From Comamonas sp. Y33R10-2 (GTDB lineage Bacteria; Pseudomonadota; Gammaproteobacteria; Burkholderiales; Burkholderiaceae_C), in assembly GCF_019355935.1 (NCBI RefSeq), contig NZ_CP079925.1, positions 992,001 through 1,056,000 on the forward strand: a stretch of 64,000 nt of DNA, read 5' to 3'. Below, in pieces: positions 52,535 to 61,382 of the stretch (the first letter of the stretch is position 1; each line of letters starts with the position of its first letter). The notes beneath the pieces were generated by a model that had not been told where the DNA came from, did not search any database, and saw only the letters and a list, made by a program, of their open reading frames with translations. The position numbers were made by a program, and so were the translations under genes.

Positions 52535-54061
52535 ATGGCATCCAGCTCCTCGCAGCGCGGCTACAGCGCGCCCTGTCCAGGTTGTGGCGCACCGGTCCAC
52601 TTCAGCAATGCCCAAGCGAGCTTTGCTATTTGTGAGTTCTGCCGCAGCACGGTGGTGCGTGATGGAGAAGTGCTCAAGCGCATAGGCTCTATGGCTGAGG
52701 TGTTTGAGGATTACAGCCCGCTTAAGGTGGGTGCCTCGGGCATGATCAAGCGCAGCGGCAAGCCTGAGCCGTTTACCTTGGTGGGTCGCGCTCAGTACAA
52801 GAGTGGGGCGGGCAGTTGGTCAGAATGGGTGGCCTCGCTCAGTAATGGCGACTTGGCTTGGCTCAGTGAGGATAACGGCAGCTTCGTCTTTGCTGTTCCC
52901 TGGCAGCCACCGGGCTGGAGCGTGACGGCTTTCGAAGCTCGCGAGTGGCGCATGGGCCGCGAAGTGAGGGTAGGGGAAGAATCCTTCACCGTCACCAGTA
53001 TTCAAGATGCCCAGTTGATGGCTGCACAGGGCGAGCTAGCCCAGCTGCCTGAGCTGGGGAAAAGCTTCAAACTGGTCGAGCTGCGCAACGAAAAAGACCA
53101 AATTCTTTCTATCGACTTCAGCGGCAAGGCTCCTGCTTTTAGTCTAGGGGCTGCGGTTGCGCTGGACAGTCTGCAAATGCAGGGGCTGCGCAGCACCATC
53201 AACAAAAAAGAAGAAGGCCGCCATTTCAACTGCCCCAAGTGCGCAGCTGTAGTGCCTGTTCGTTTTGAGACCACTAAGGCCATGAGCTGCCCGAGTTGCG
53301 GCAGCCTGATCGACATGTCTCAGGGCATGGGCGGCGAGCTGAATTTTGCCGAGCAGCGTAAGAAAATTCGCCCGCAAATTCCGCTGGGCCGCGAGGGTGC
53401 GCTGGATGGCCTGAAATGGCAGGTGGTGGGCTTTCAACGCCGCAGCGGCCGGGGCATGGGCGAGGATGAAGACGACAGCTTTATCTGGGATGAGTATCTG
53501 CTCTACAACCAAAAGGCGGGTTTCTCCTTCATCGTGGACTCAGAAGACGGCTGGAGCACGGCACGCGTCATCAACGGTGCGCCCAAGCTCAGCAAGGGCG
53601 GAGCGACTGCAACCTATTTGCAGCGCAAATACCAGCGCGATTACGCCTATCTGTCAGAGACCGAATACGCCGAGGGTGAGTTTTACTGGCCCGTATTTAA
53701 GGGTGCAAAGTCCAGCAATGTGGACTACGTGAACGCAGGTAAAAAATCCAGCCTAGCGCTGGAAACAGCGAATCAAGAAACGACGTGGAGCCATGGCCAA
53801 AGTGCATCAGCTGCAACGATTGCGCTTGCGTTTGGTGTGGACAAGCTCAAGGATAGATCGCAGGTCAGCCCGCTGTCGGGCAGCGGATTTAGCTGGGGCA
53901 CGATCCTGTTTTGGCTGTTTGCGCTGCTCTTCATATTGCCGTTTTTGCGCGCCTGTATGTCTAGCAATAACTGTGATCCGCGTACGGACCCTAATTGCAC
54001 TTACAGCCGCTCTAGCAGCGGCTCCTACGGTGGTTACACCTCAGGCGGCAGCCATAAATAA
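52535..54061 (+). CDS. DUF4178 protein with zinc ribbons and a C-terminal membrane helix
   Basis: A 508-residue protein. The N-terminus has CPGC and CEFC pairs (zinc ribbon), a DUF4178-type beta domain (FTLVGRAQYKSGAGSWSEW), a second zinc ribbon FNCPKCAAVVPVRF ... MSCPSCGSLI, and another DUF4178-type repeat with EYLLYNQKAGFSFIVDSEDGW. Near residue 460 WGTILFWLFALLFILPFL is a membrane helix, followed by a short Cys and Ser/Gly/Tyr-rich tail. It is expected on the inner membrane with a large cytosolic part. No strong ribosome binding site precedes the ATG; two TTCAATAGCA direct repeats lie at 52490 and 52506. Confidence 0.85.
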   Translation: MASSSSQRGYSAPCPGCGAPVHFSNAQASFAICEFCRSTVVRDGEVLKRIGSMAEVFEDYSPLKVGASGMIKRSGKPEPFTLVGRAQYKSGAGSWSEWVASLSNGDLAWLSEDNGSFVFAVPWQPPGWSVTAFEAREWRMGREVRVGEESFTVTSIQDAQLMAAQGELAQLPELGKSFKLVELRNEKDQILSIDFSGKAPAFSLGAAVALDSLQMQGLRSTINKKEEGRHFNCPKCAAVVPVRFETTKAMSCPSCGSLIDMSQGMGGELNFAEQRKKIRPQIPLGREGALDGLKWQVVGFQRRSGRGMGEDEDDSFIWDEYLLYNQKAGFSFIVDSEDGWSTARVINGAPKLSKGGATATYLQRKYQRDYAYLSETEYAEGEFYWPVFKGAKSSNVDYVNAGKKSSLALETANQETTWSHGQSASAATIALAFGVDKLKDRSQVSPLSGSGFSWGTILFWLFALLFILPFLRACMSSNNCDPRTDPNCTYSRSSSGSYGGYTSGGSHK

Positions 54062-54100
54062 GCGCTGCAACCCTCTACACCTTATTTCAGGAGAAACATC

Positions 54101-54319
54101 ATGAATTTTGACTGGTTCAGTGCTCAAAACTTTTTCGGCTCCATCCTCTACGCCGTGGTGGGCGTGGTGGTGTTTTGGCTGAGTTTTATCATCATCGACA
54201 AGATAACGCCCGTAGATATGTGGGCCGAAATTGTGGAAAAACACAACAAGGCACTGGCTATGGTGGTGGCTGCGATGTGTCTGGGGATCAGCATCATTGT
54301 TGCTGCGGCTATCCATTGA
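54101..54319 (+). CDS. DUF350 small membrane protein
   Basis: A 72-residue protein with two membrane helices (GSILYAVVGVVVFWLSFIII and ALAMVVAAMCLGISIIVAAAI) separated by an acidic loop (DKITPVDMWAEIVEKHN). This size and pattern fit DUF350, as in E. coli YjfL. CAGGAG lies nine bases before the ATG. It is encoded between DUF4178 and the aminopropyltransferase, which supports a joint function in the membrane. Confidence 0.85.
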   Translation: MNFDWFSAQNFFGSILYAVVGVVVFWLSFIIIDKITPVDMWAEIVEKHNKALAMVVAAMCLGISIIVAAAIH

Positions 54320-54321
54320 AC

Positions 54322-54440
54322 ACCCCCTGAGCGGCTTTGCCGCTTCCCCCCTCTCTCTACGCGCTGCGCGCTACGGGAAGGGGACGATACCTTCGGTGCG
54401 CGGCGGCGCTTCCTTGGCATCTCTGGCGTGAGAGTGCGCC
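54322..54440 (+). repeat. GC-rich interspersed repeat, copy A
   Basis: The element begins CCCCCTGAGCGGCTTTGCCG, passes ACGGGAAGGGGACGATACCT and ends near GAGAGTGCGCC. The same layout recurs at 59463-59578 on minus. Such elements are common between genes in Comamonadaceae, from memory. It separates DUF350 from the aminopropyltransferase gene. Confidence 0.75.
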
Positions 54441-54481
54441 CTTGTTTTGGGGGTGGTTGATCTAAATAGAAAGTTCGTTTG

Positions 54482-56038
54482 ATGACTTCGACACAGGCAG
54501 AGCAGGGCGGCGCTGCGCAGGAGCTGGGACCGCGGCCTATTGATGTGGCGCTGCTGGCCAGTGTGTTTGTGATTGCAGCCTGTGGTCTGCTCTATGAGTT
54601 GGCGGCGGGAGCCCTTGCGTCCTATGTGTTGGGCGATTCGGTGCTGCAGTTCTCCACCATCATTGGTGCCTACTTGTTTGCCATGGGCATCGGTTCGTGG
54701 TTGTCGCGCTATTTTGAAGATCAGCTGCCGGCGCATTTTTTGCGGGTGGAGCTAATGGTGGCGCTGGTAGGCGGCGCACTGCCTGCCGTGCTGTTTTTGG
54801 CCAATGCCTATGCGCCGGGCGCTTTTCGCTTTTTGCTTTACGGCATGGTGATGGTGGTGGGCACGCTGGTGGGCTTGGAGATTCCGCTGGTCATGCGAAT
54901 CCTCAAGCGCAATGCGTCGTTGAAAGATCTGGTTTCCAAGGTTTTGACCTTTGACTATCTGGGTGCGCTGGCCGTGTCGCTGGCCTTTCCCATTGTGCTT
55001 GTGCCCAACCTGGGGCTGGTGCGCACCGGGCTGCTGTTTGGCTTTATGAATGCGGCGATTGCCGTGTGGGCGCTGGTACTTTTTAAGCACGAATTACGCA
55101 ATTTTCGCGCCCATGTATGGGCTTGTGCCTTGGTGTTGCTGGCGCTGGGCGGAGGCATTATCGGTGCCGATCAGTTGACCAAGCTGGCGGACGATCATTT
55201 CTATCAAGACCGCATTGTGCTGAGCAGCAGCTCGCCCTATCAGCGCATCGTGGTGACGCAGGGCCGCCAAGGCGCGCGCCTGTATCTGAATGGCAATTTG
55301 CAGTTTGCGCAGAGTGACGAGTACCGCTATCACGAGGCGCTGGTGCACCCCGCCATGGCGGCGCATGGCGCTCCTAAGAAAGTAGCTGTGCTGGGCGGCG
55401 GCGACGGTATGGCGGTGCGTGAGGTACTCAAGTACCCCAGCGTAGAGGCGGTGACTTTGGTGGAACTTGACCCGGCCATGACCGACTTGTTTCGCACCAA
55501 CGCCATGATGACGGCGCTCAACGGCAATGCGCTGAACGACCCGCGTGTGAGCATCGTCAACACCGATGCCTTTCGCTGGTTGCAAGACAGCAAGGACAGC
55601 TTTGATGTGATCGTGGTGGACTTCCCCGATCCCACCAATTTCGCCATTGGCAAGCTGTTTACCAATAGTTTTTATTCGTTGCTGGATAAGCGCTTGGCTG
55701 CCAGTGGGTATGCGGTGGTGCAGACCACATCACCGCTCATTGCACGTCACAGCTTTTGGACGGTGGTGCAAACCATTGAGTCCGTAGGTCTGACGGCCAA
55801 GCCCTATCACGCCCATGTGCCCAGCTTTGGCGAATGGGGCTTTGTGCTGGCCAGTCATCGCCCTTGGCGCGAGCCGCCTGCTTTGCCAGAAGGAATGCGT
55901 TTTTTGACCATGCCCACGTTGCGTTTGATGTTTGACTTTCCGCTCGATATGGCGCGTGTGCCGGCTGAGGTGAATCGCCTGTCCAATCAAGTGCTCGTCA
56001 ACACCTATGAGCGCGAATGGGGCAAGGTAGAGCATTGA
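54482..56038 (+). CDS. Membrane-bound polyamine aminopropyltransferase (SpeE-like)
   Basis: Starting at the ATG at 54482, the 518-residue protein has about seven N-terminal membrane helices (residues ~22-220) and a C-terminal spermidine-synthase domain: SSPYQRIVVT, LYLNGNLQFAQSDEYRYHE, the SAM-type motif VLGGGDGMAVREVL, LVELDPAM, and catalytic Asp region VIVVDFPDP. It would move an aminopropyl group from decarboxylated SAM to an amine at the membrane. No SAM decarboxylase is in this window. The next gene overlaps by one base. The GC-rich repeat lies just upstream. Confidence 0.9.
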   Translation: MTSTQAEQGGAAQELGPRPIDVALLASVFVIAACGLLYELAAGALASYVLGDSVLQFSTIIGAYLFAMGIGSWLSRYFEDQLPAHFLRVELMVALVGGALPAVLFLANAYAPGAFRFLLYGMVMVVGTLVGLEIPLVMRILKRNASLKDLVSKVLTFDYLGALAVSLAFPIVLVPNLGLVRTGLLFGFMNAAIAVWALVLFKHELRNFRAHVWACALVLLALGGGIIGADQLTKLADDHFYQDRIVLSSSSPYQRIVVTQGRQGARLYLNGNLQFAQSDEYRYHEALVHPAMAAHGAPKKVAVLGGGDGMAVREVLKYPSVEAVTLVELDPAMTDLFRTNAMMTALNGNALNDPRVSIVNTDAFRWLQDSKDSFDVIVVDFPDPTNFAIGKLFTNSFYSLLDKRLAASGYAVVQTTSPLIARHSFWTVVQTIESVGLTAKPYHAHVPSFGEWGFVLASHRPWREPPALPEGMRFLTMPTLRLMFDFPLDMARVPAEVNRLSNQVLVNTYEREWGKVEH

Positions 56039-57768
56039 TGGCGGGCTTTGACATCAATCGCCGCCAGTCTTTGCTGTGGGCAGGTGCTGCGGCATTGAGC
56101 CTGTCAGGCTGCAAGCCCGCGCCGCGCACATTGGATGATTTGCCCGGTGGCTTTACCGGCACAGCGCTTGAACGCGGCCACAGTCTGCGCCCCTTTTGGC
56201 AGCGCTTGGCGCAGGGGCTGGATTTGCCTGCGCCTGCCGTGGTGCATCGCGCTCCGGTGGTAATTGCGGGCGGCGGCATGGCGGGGCTGGCGGCTGCGCG
56301 GGCGCTGGAGTTAGCGGGCGTGCAGGGCGCCGCCTTGCTGGATACGCAAGAAGCCATGGGCGGCAACAGCCAAGGCGGGCAGATAAAAGGGCTTGCCTGC
56401 CCACTGGGCGCGCACTACTTGCCCGTGCCCGGTGATGAGGCCCATGAGGTGCAGGACTGGCTGGAGCAACTAGGCGTGCGCCAGCGTGTGTCGGGCCGCT
56501 GGCGTTATGACGAGCGTTACCTATGCCACAGCCCGCAGGAGCGCCTGTACTGGCAAGGCCAATGGCATGAGGGCTTACTGCCCGTGGACGGCGTCAGCCA
56601 GCGCACGCTGGAGCAGTACGCGCTTTTTGAAAAGCGAGTGAGCAGCGTCATGGGCGAAGCTGCCTTTGCCATGCCATCGATTCGCGGTTGGATGCGTGAG
56701 GGGCAATTGCCTGCGGCCCATGCCAAGCTGGATGCACAGTTTTTTGATCAATGGTTGGCGCAGCAGGGGTTGGATGACCCGCATCTGCTTTGGTACCTGA
56801 GCTATTGCTGCCGCGATGATTTTGGCGCGGGCTTGGGCCGTGTTTCGGCTTGGGCAGGCATTCATTACTTCGCCAGCCGCCACGGCTTTCACGCTCCGCG
56901 ACTCAATGCTGAACATGAGACGGATGAGTTGGGCGAGCAGGTGCTGACTTGGCCGCAGGGCAATGGCTGGCTGTCGCAGCAACTGGTGGCCGGCCTGAAA
57001 AGCACCCAGCAAGAGACTGATTGCAGTGTCTTGTCGGTGATTGAAAATGCCAGCGGTGTGCAAATTGACACCTATCACCATGGCCGCCAGCAGCACGAGC
57101 GCTGGATAGCTGGGCATTGCGTGGTGGCGCTACCCACGTTTATCGCGGCCCGGGTGCTGCGCAATCCGCCTGATTTTTTGCGTACCGTCGCGGCTCGGCT
57201 GAACTGGGCGCCTTGGCTGGTGGCCAATATTCATATCGACAGCCCGCTGGCTGACTACCCCGGTGCCGAGCCCGCTTGGGACAATGTGCTCTACCAAGAC
57301 GGCAATCAAGGCGGCTTGGGCTATGTGGATGCTGGCAATCAGCGGCTAGACCGGGTGAGCCGCCAGCCCACGGTGCTCAGTTACTACCAAGCGCTGGGCG
57401 ACTGGCCAGATGGGCGCAAGCAATTGATGGAGCAGTCCTTTGGCTTTTGGCGAGATCGGATTGTGCATTCGCTGAGCGAGGCCCACGCTGATTTGCTGCA
57501 GCGCGCAACGTGGATGGAGATCACCCGCTATGGACACGCGATGGCGATTCCACGTCCCGGTGATCAGCGAATTTTGAGTGAAATTTCACTCAAGTCCAAT
57601 GTCATCAATGACAAGCTGCTATTAAATGGAGAGCGTGTGCAAGGCTTGCCAACGCCCAGTACGGCGCGTCTAAGCTTTGCGCATTCGGACTGGGCCGGTT
57701 ACTCCGTGTTGGAGGAAGCGTTTACGCGTGGCCACCATGCTGGTCTGCTGGCGGCGAAAGCGGGGTAA
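56038..57768 (+). CDS. Tat-exported FAD/NAD(P)-binding oxidoreductase
   Basis: The ATG at 56038 overlaps the aminopropyltransferase stop. The 576-residue protein begins MAGFDINRRQSLLWAGAAAL, a twin-arginine signal ending in a lipobox-like LSGC. A Rossmann motif VVIAGGGMAGLAAARALELAG lies near residue 75, and a C-terminal FAD segment follows (GHAMAIPRPGD). It resembles flavin amine oxidases in fold. Context suggests oxidation of a polyamine or its conjugate in the periplasm. A 20-bp perfect palindrome lies inside the gene at 57574-57593. Confidence 0.82.
   Translation: MAGFDINRRQSLLWAGAAALSLSGCKPAPRTLDDLPGGFTGTALERGHSLRPFWQRLAQGLDLPAPAVVHRAPVVIAGGGMAGLAAARALELAGVQGAALLDTQEAMGGNSQGGQIKGLACPLGAHYLPVPGDEAHEVQDWLEQLGVRQRVSGRWRYDERYLCHSPQERLYWQGQWHEGLLPVDGVSQRTLEQYALFEKRVSSVMGEAAFAMPSIRGWMREGQLPAAHAKLDAQFFDQWLAQQGLDDPHLLWYLSYCCRDDFGAGLGRVSAWAGIHYFASRHGFHAPRLNAEHETDELGEQVLTWPQGNGWLSQQLVAGLKSTQQETDCSVLSVIENASGVQIDTYHHGRQQHERWIAGHCVVALPTFIAARVLRNPPDFLRTVAARLNWAPWLVANIHIDSPLADYPGAEPAWDNVLYQDGNQGGLGYVDAGNQRLDRVSRQPTVLSYYQALGDWPDGRKQLMEQSFGFWRDRIVHSLSEAHADLLQRATWMEITRYGHAMAIPRPGDQRILSEISLKSNVINDKLLLNGERVQGLPTPSTARLSFAHSDWAGYSVLEEAFTRGHHAGLLAAKAG
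57574..57593. repeat. 20-bp perfect palindrome inside the flavoprotein gene
   Basis: TTGAGTGAAATTTCACTCAA reads identically on both strands. It is coding (ILSEISLK) and is followed by repeat-like AGCTGCTATTAAA. It may be chance, a repeat end, or an operator for a downstream gene. Confidence 0.45.
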
Positions 57769-57817
57769 CAGGTGGGGTCACAAGCGGTGTGACACTAGCG
57801 CCTTATTTTTGGCGGCT

Positions 57818-58819
57818 CTATCGGCTTTGACTTCCGGGCAGCTTGACCACGCGATTCAGCGCGGCATTACCGCGGTAGCTGTGGCCGCCGAGCTGGGTCA
57901 TGGAGCGCAGATCTAGATCCAGCGACAAAGATGAGCGCGCCAGCGCGGATTTAATCGTGGGTCTGCGTCCTTCAAGGTGCCAGATAGGCGGATACAGGCT
58001 TGAGCCATCGCGGTCAATCACGCTGGCAATTTCGGGATCATTTGCGGTTTTTCCATGACGCAAAACCACGGCGACTTCGCCGTTATCCAATTGCACGTAG
58101 GTGCCCGGCGGGTAAAGGCCGACGACATCAACAAGGGCTTGTTTGATCTCATCGGCATGTTCCTGGCCTTGTTGGAGAATTTGCAGCGACTCTGCCACCG
58201 AGCGACCGCTACGAGTTTTACGCGGGCTGATCAGCGCAGCATAGCGATCGACCGTACCCAAAATACGCACCAAGCGCGCCAACGGCTGCAACTGTGCCAG
58301 TGGTGCAGGTGGCAGCACGTTATGGTGGTGCTGCACAGTCTCCAGCCACAGAGTGTCTTGCACCATCAGGCGCTCAAGTATCAGGCGGCTTTCAACGGGA
58401 TGCTGCTTGATGGTTTCGACTTGATGGCTGCTCAGTGGCGTACGCTGCTCAGCCAACTGGTTTTGCAGCACGGTCATGCTGATGTTCATGGTCAGCGCTG
58501 CTGGAATCAATGTGTCGCGTTCTGCCTGGGAGAGCTTGATCGCCTTGGCCAAAATATGGCACAGGCCCGCGCAGACAACAGCATGTGACGCGCTGTAGCC
58601 CACAGTGGTGGAGCTTGCACGCTGGAACATGAGGTACAGCGCAGCGTCGGTGTCTTGAGTGATGAGATCTTGCAGCCACAGATCTATCTGGTGCAGTTTG
58701 ATAGAAAAACCCGGAATGTGCAGCGGGTCTGTCAGCAAAACGGAGAGGGCCGCTTCTAGGTCTGACCAAAGGCCTAGCAAGTCCTCGTAGTGTTCGTCGT
58801 AGCGGGCTGGCATAGGCAA
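57818..58819 (-). CDS. Degenerate HD-GYP-like protein
   Basis: The 333-residue protein has the helical layout of HD-GYP c-di-GMP phosphodiesterases: YSASHAVVCAGL, then IPAALTMNISMTVLQNQL where HDIGK is expected, HPVESRLIL, VQHHHN and VDRYAALISPRKTRSG where the D-x-Y/F-x-ALT-x-R-P-Y region lies. The HD pair is MN and the GYP triad is not intact, so catalysis is unlikely; c-di-GMP binding or a structural role is possible. It begins 9 bases after the retropepsin-like gene stop, in the same direction. Confidence 0.82.
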   Translation of the reverse strand: MPMPARYDEHYEDLLGLWSDLEAALSVLLTDPLHIPGFSIKLHQIDLWLQDLITQDTDAALYLMFQRASSTTVGYSASHAVVCAGLCHILAKAIKLSQAERDTLIPAALTMNISMTVLQNQLAEQRTPLSSHQVETIKQHPVESRLILERLMVQDTLWLETVQHHHNVLPPAPLAQLQPLARLVRILGTVDRYAALISPRKTRSGRSVAESLQILQQGQEHADEIKQALVDVVGLYPPGTYVQLDNGEVAVVLRHGKTANDPEIASVIDRDGSSLYPPIWHLEGRRPTIKSALARSSLSLDLDLRSMTQLGGHSYRGNAALNRVVKLPGSQSR

Positions 58820-58828
58820 TTAACGGGC

Positions 58829-59578
58829 TTAGTGTTTTTCCAGCACCATTTCGCTGCCCCTGCGGGTCATCTGGAATTGGGCCAGTAAATTGTTGCCTAG
58901 CAGCACATAAGGCATGGATTGCGAAGCGACCACAGCATCTAGGCCGTGCAGCTCTATGTCGCCAATTTTGACGGTATCGAGTTTGATTCGCCAGCCTTGT
59001 GCAGTGCCGTTGGCCGTTCCCATCAGTATGGGCGTGCCTTTAAGGTAAGGCAGCCCCAGCCGCTCAGCGTCTGTGCGGCCAATAGCAATCGTGCTGGCCC
59101 CGGTATCCACCATGTACTGCATGGTTTTGCCGTTGATCGTGCCTCTGTCAATGAAATGACCGCGTGAATCGGCAATCAACACCAGCTTGGTCGAGCGTGA
59201 GCCACCATCGCGACCGCCCCGGCTGCCGACGCTGACAGGGGCATCGCCCAGTCGCAGGTTTTGGCGCTGGCCGCTAATGTCCACCGTGGCGGAGTCCCCG
59301 CTAATTTGCAGCAGACGAACGCCTTTGTGGCTTTCATTCACGCCAATGGCCTTGGGCGCGCTGCCATCGATCACCAGCAGGGCTTTGCTGCCTAGCACCC
59401 CCGTTAGGGCGACGGACTGCCCCCATGCGGCATTTGTTGCCAAAGCCAGCGCAAGCATGAAACCGGCACAACCTAGGCGAGGGATGCCCAGCAAGCGCCG
59501 CCCCGCAGCGCAGGTATCGTCCTCCTCCCGTAAAGAGAAAGAGGAGCAAGCAGCGCAACTGCGCAGGGGGGGATTCAT
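58829..59578 (-). CDS. Retropepsin-like aspartic protease, N-terminus from a repeat
   Basis: A 249-residue ORF with the clan AA motif VDTGAST near residue 160 and LLGNNLL near the end, as in bacterial retropepsin-like proteins (TIGR02281 type). The middle contains VALTGVLGSKALLVIDGSAPKA and an SGDSATVDISGQRQNLRLG segment. The first ~38 residues (MNPPLRSCAACSSF, CAAGRRLLGIP) are encoded by copy B of the GC-rich repeat. The native start may be the Met at residue 41 (MLALALATNAAWGQ), which opens a signal peptide, or a now-lost codon. It follows yajQ by two bases. Confidence 0.8.
   Translation of the reverse strand: MNPPLRSCAACSSFSLREEDDTCAAGRRLLGIPRLGCAGFMLALALATNAAWGQSVALTGVLGSKALLVIDGSAPKAIGVNESHKGVRLLQISGDSATVDISGQRQNLRLGDAPVSVGSRGGRDGGSRSTKLVLIADSRGHFIDRGTINGKTMQYMVDTGASTIAIGRTDAERLGLPYLKGTPILMGTANGTAQGWRIKLDTVKIGDIELHGLDAVVASQSMPYVLLGNNLLAQFQMTRRGSEMVLEKH
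59463..59578 (-). repeat. GC-rich interspersed repeat, copy B
   Basis: Read on minus it shares with copy A the opening CCCCCTG, then TACGGGAGGAGGACGATACC, GCGGGGCGGCGCTTGCTGG and GCATC, in the same order and spacing, with an indel near the middle. It lies directly after the yajQ stop and includes the start of the next ORF. Confidence 0.75.
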
Positions 59579-59580
59579 AC

Positions 59581-60066
59581 TCAGTCGCGGAAGTTGTTGA
59601 ACGACAGAGGGTGCTCGGCCAAGTCCTTGCGGATCAATGCCATAGCTTCTTGCAGGTCGTCGCGCTTGGCGCCGGTAATGCGAACCTTTTCTTCTTGAAT
59701 GGCGGCTTGCACTTTGAGCTTGCTTTCCTTCATCAGCTTTTGCAGTTGCTTGGCCAGCTCGGACTCAATGCCATTCTTCACCTTGATGACTTGCTTGACC
59801 TTGTCGCCGCCGATCTTTTGGGCCTTTTGGATGTCCAAAAAGCGCACATCCACATTGCGCTTGGTCAGCTTGTTGCGCAGCAGGTCTTCGACTTGCTGGA
59901 GTTGGAACTCAGCATCACCAAACATGGTGATTTCTTTGTCCTTGAGTTCAACGGCAGCTGATGTGCCCTTGAAGTCAAAGCGAGTGCCAATTTCCTTGGC
60001 CGCGTTATCGACAGCGTTCTTTACTTCAACGAAGTCGGCTTCGCAAACAGTATCAAAAGAAGGCAT
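59581..60066 (-). CDS. yajQ: YajQ family nucleotide-binding protein
   Basis: The ATG at 60066 has AGGAAT upstream, giving 161 residues; a longer frame upstream is unlikely. The sequence [37 protein letters not shown] and [19 protein letters not shown] is the YajQ signature. YajQ proteins bind c-di-GMP and other nucleotides and affect virulence and phage functions in several species. The presence of a diguanylate cyclase and a degenerate HD-GYP gene in this window is suggestive but not proof of a link. murB is divergent. Confidence 0.96.
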   Translation of the reverse strand: MPSFDTVCEADFVEVKNAVDNAAKEIGTRFDFKGTSAAVELKDKEITMFGDAEFQLQQVEDLLRNKLTKRNVDVRFLDIQKAQKIGGDKVKQVIKVKNGIESELAKQLQKLMKESKLKVQAAIQEEKVRITGAKRDDLQEAMALIRKDLAEHPLSFNNFRD

Positions 60067-60169
60067 GGTTGTATTCCTATCAGTATCAGAGCAGTAAACA
60101 GCCACAAAGCGCCGGCTGTGATGCGCTGCTTTTCAGCAGCAGTGCAAGCGCAGTGCGACAATTGGATCG

Positions 60170-61267
60170 ATGTTAGTCGAGAAAAATGTTCCCCTGCAGC
60201 ATTGCAACACCTTTGGCATTGCCGCGCGTGCCGAAACCTTGGTACGTATTCGTAGTCAAGATGATATTCGCCAGTTTTTAGCTGATCCTCTTTGGGGTCG
60301 GCAGCCGGTGTTTGTTCTTGGTGGTGGCAGTAACGTGGTACTGACGGGTGATGTTGCGCCTGTCGTGCTCAAGATGGAAATCATGGGCATGCGGCTGCTG
60401 CATGAGACGGAAAAGCACTGGGTTGTCGAAATCGGTGCGGGCGAGCGCTGGCACGATATGGTGGCCTGGACGCTAGCGCAGGGCTACACAGGGCTGGAGA
60501 ATATGGCCTTGATTCCCGGTACCGTGGGCGCTGCCCCGGTGCAAAACATTGGTGCTTACGGCATGGAGTTGCAGGACCGATTCGAATCGCTCGATGCAGT
60601 GGATTTGGTCACTGGCGAGTCATTCAGCCTGAATGCGGCCCAATGCGCTTTTGCTTACCGCGATTCGGTGTTTAAGCATGAGCCCGCACAACCCAAACAT
60701 TGGCCGCTCATGGGCACTGCAGCGGTACCGCGTGGCCTAGGCCTTAAAGGGCGGGCGGTGATTACCCATGTGCGGCTTGCATTGCCCAAAGTCTGGGCGC
60801 CTGATTTGGGTTACTTGGATTTACAGCGCAAGCAGGCTGAAAAAGGCGTCGAGCAGCCTACAGCCCAGCAAATTTTTGAATGGGTTTGCGAGATTCGCAG
60901 CGCAAAATTACCTGATCCTGAGGTGATTGGTAACGCGGGCAGCTTTTTCAAGAACCCCACCGTTACGCCCGAGCAATGTGCAGACATCATCGCGCGCGAG
61001 CCAAAAATTGTGCATTACCCAATGGATGATGGCTCCATCAAACTGGCAGCGGGTTGGCTGATTGATGCCTGCGGCTGGAAGGGTAAATCCATGGGTCGGG
61101 CCGGCGTCTACGATAAGCAAGCGCTGGTGCTGGTGAACCGAGGCGATCGCCATAGTGTCGAGGGCAGCGTCACCGGCGGCGAGGTGATGACTCTAGCCGG
61201 AGCGATTCAAACCAGTGTTTATGAGCGTTTTGGCATTCGCCTAGAGCCAGAGCCCGTGGTGATTTAA
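60170..61267 (+). CDS. murB: UDP-N-acetylenolpyruvoylglucosamine reductase
   Basis: MurB reduces UDP-GlcNAc-enolpyruvate to UDP-MurNAc with NADPH and FAD, the second committed step of peptidoglycan synthesis. The 365-residue protein has the FAD-binding VFVLGGGSNVVLTGD, GLENMALIPGTVGAAPVQNIGAYG, the catalytic segment GNAGSFFKNP and the long C-terminal domain of type I (E. coli-like) MurB. The ATG at 60170 begins MLVEKNVPLQHCNTFGI. Confidence 0.96.
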   Translation: MLVEKNVPLQHCNTFGIAARAETLVRIRSQDDIRQFLADPLWGRQPVFVLGGGSNVVLTGDVAPVVLKMEIMGMRLLHETEKHWVVEIGAGERWHDMVAWTLAQGYTGLENMALIPGTVGAAPVQNIGAYGMELQDRFESLDAVDLVTGESFSLNAAQCAFAYRDSVFKHEPAQPKHWPLMGTAAVPRGLGLKGRAVITHVRLALPKVWAPDLGYLDLQRKQAEKGVEQPTAQQIFEWVCEIRSAKLPDPEVIGNAGSFFKNPTVTPEQCADIIAREPKIVHYPMDDGSIKLAAGWLIDACGWKGKSMGRAGVYDKQALVLVNRGDRHSVEGSVTGGEVMTLAGAIQTSVYERFGIRLEPEPVVI

Positions 61268-61382
61268 GCCTTTAGAGCTTCTAACCCCACCCTTGAAGCG
61301 TTGTTGTTTCGTCTTGCATTAAAGGCGAACCCTAAATGCTAGTCTTCTGTTTGCGGGGTTGTATTGGTTGACTCTTAGATGC

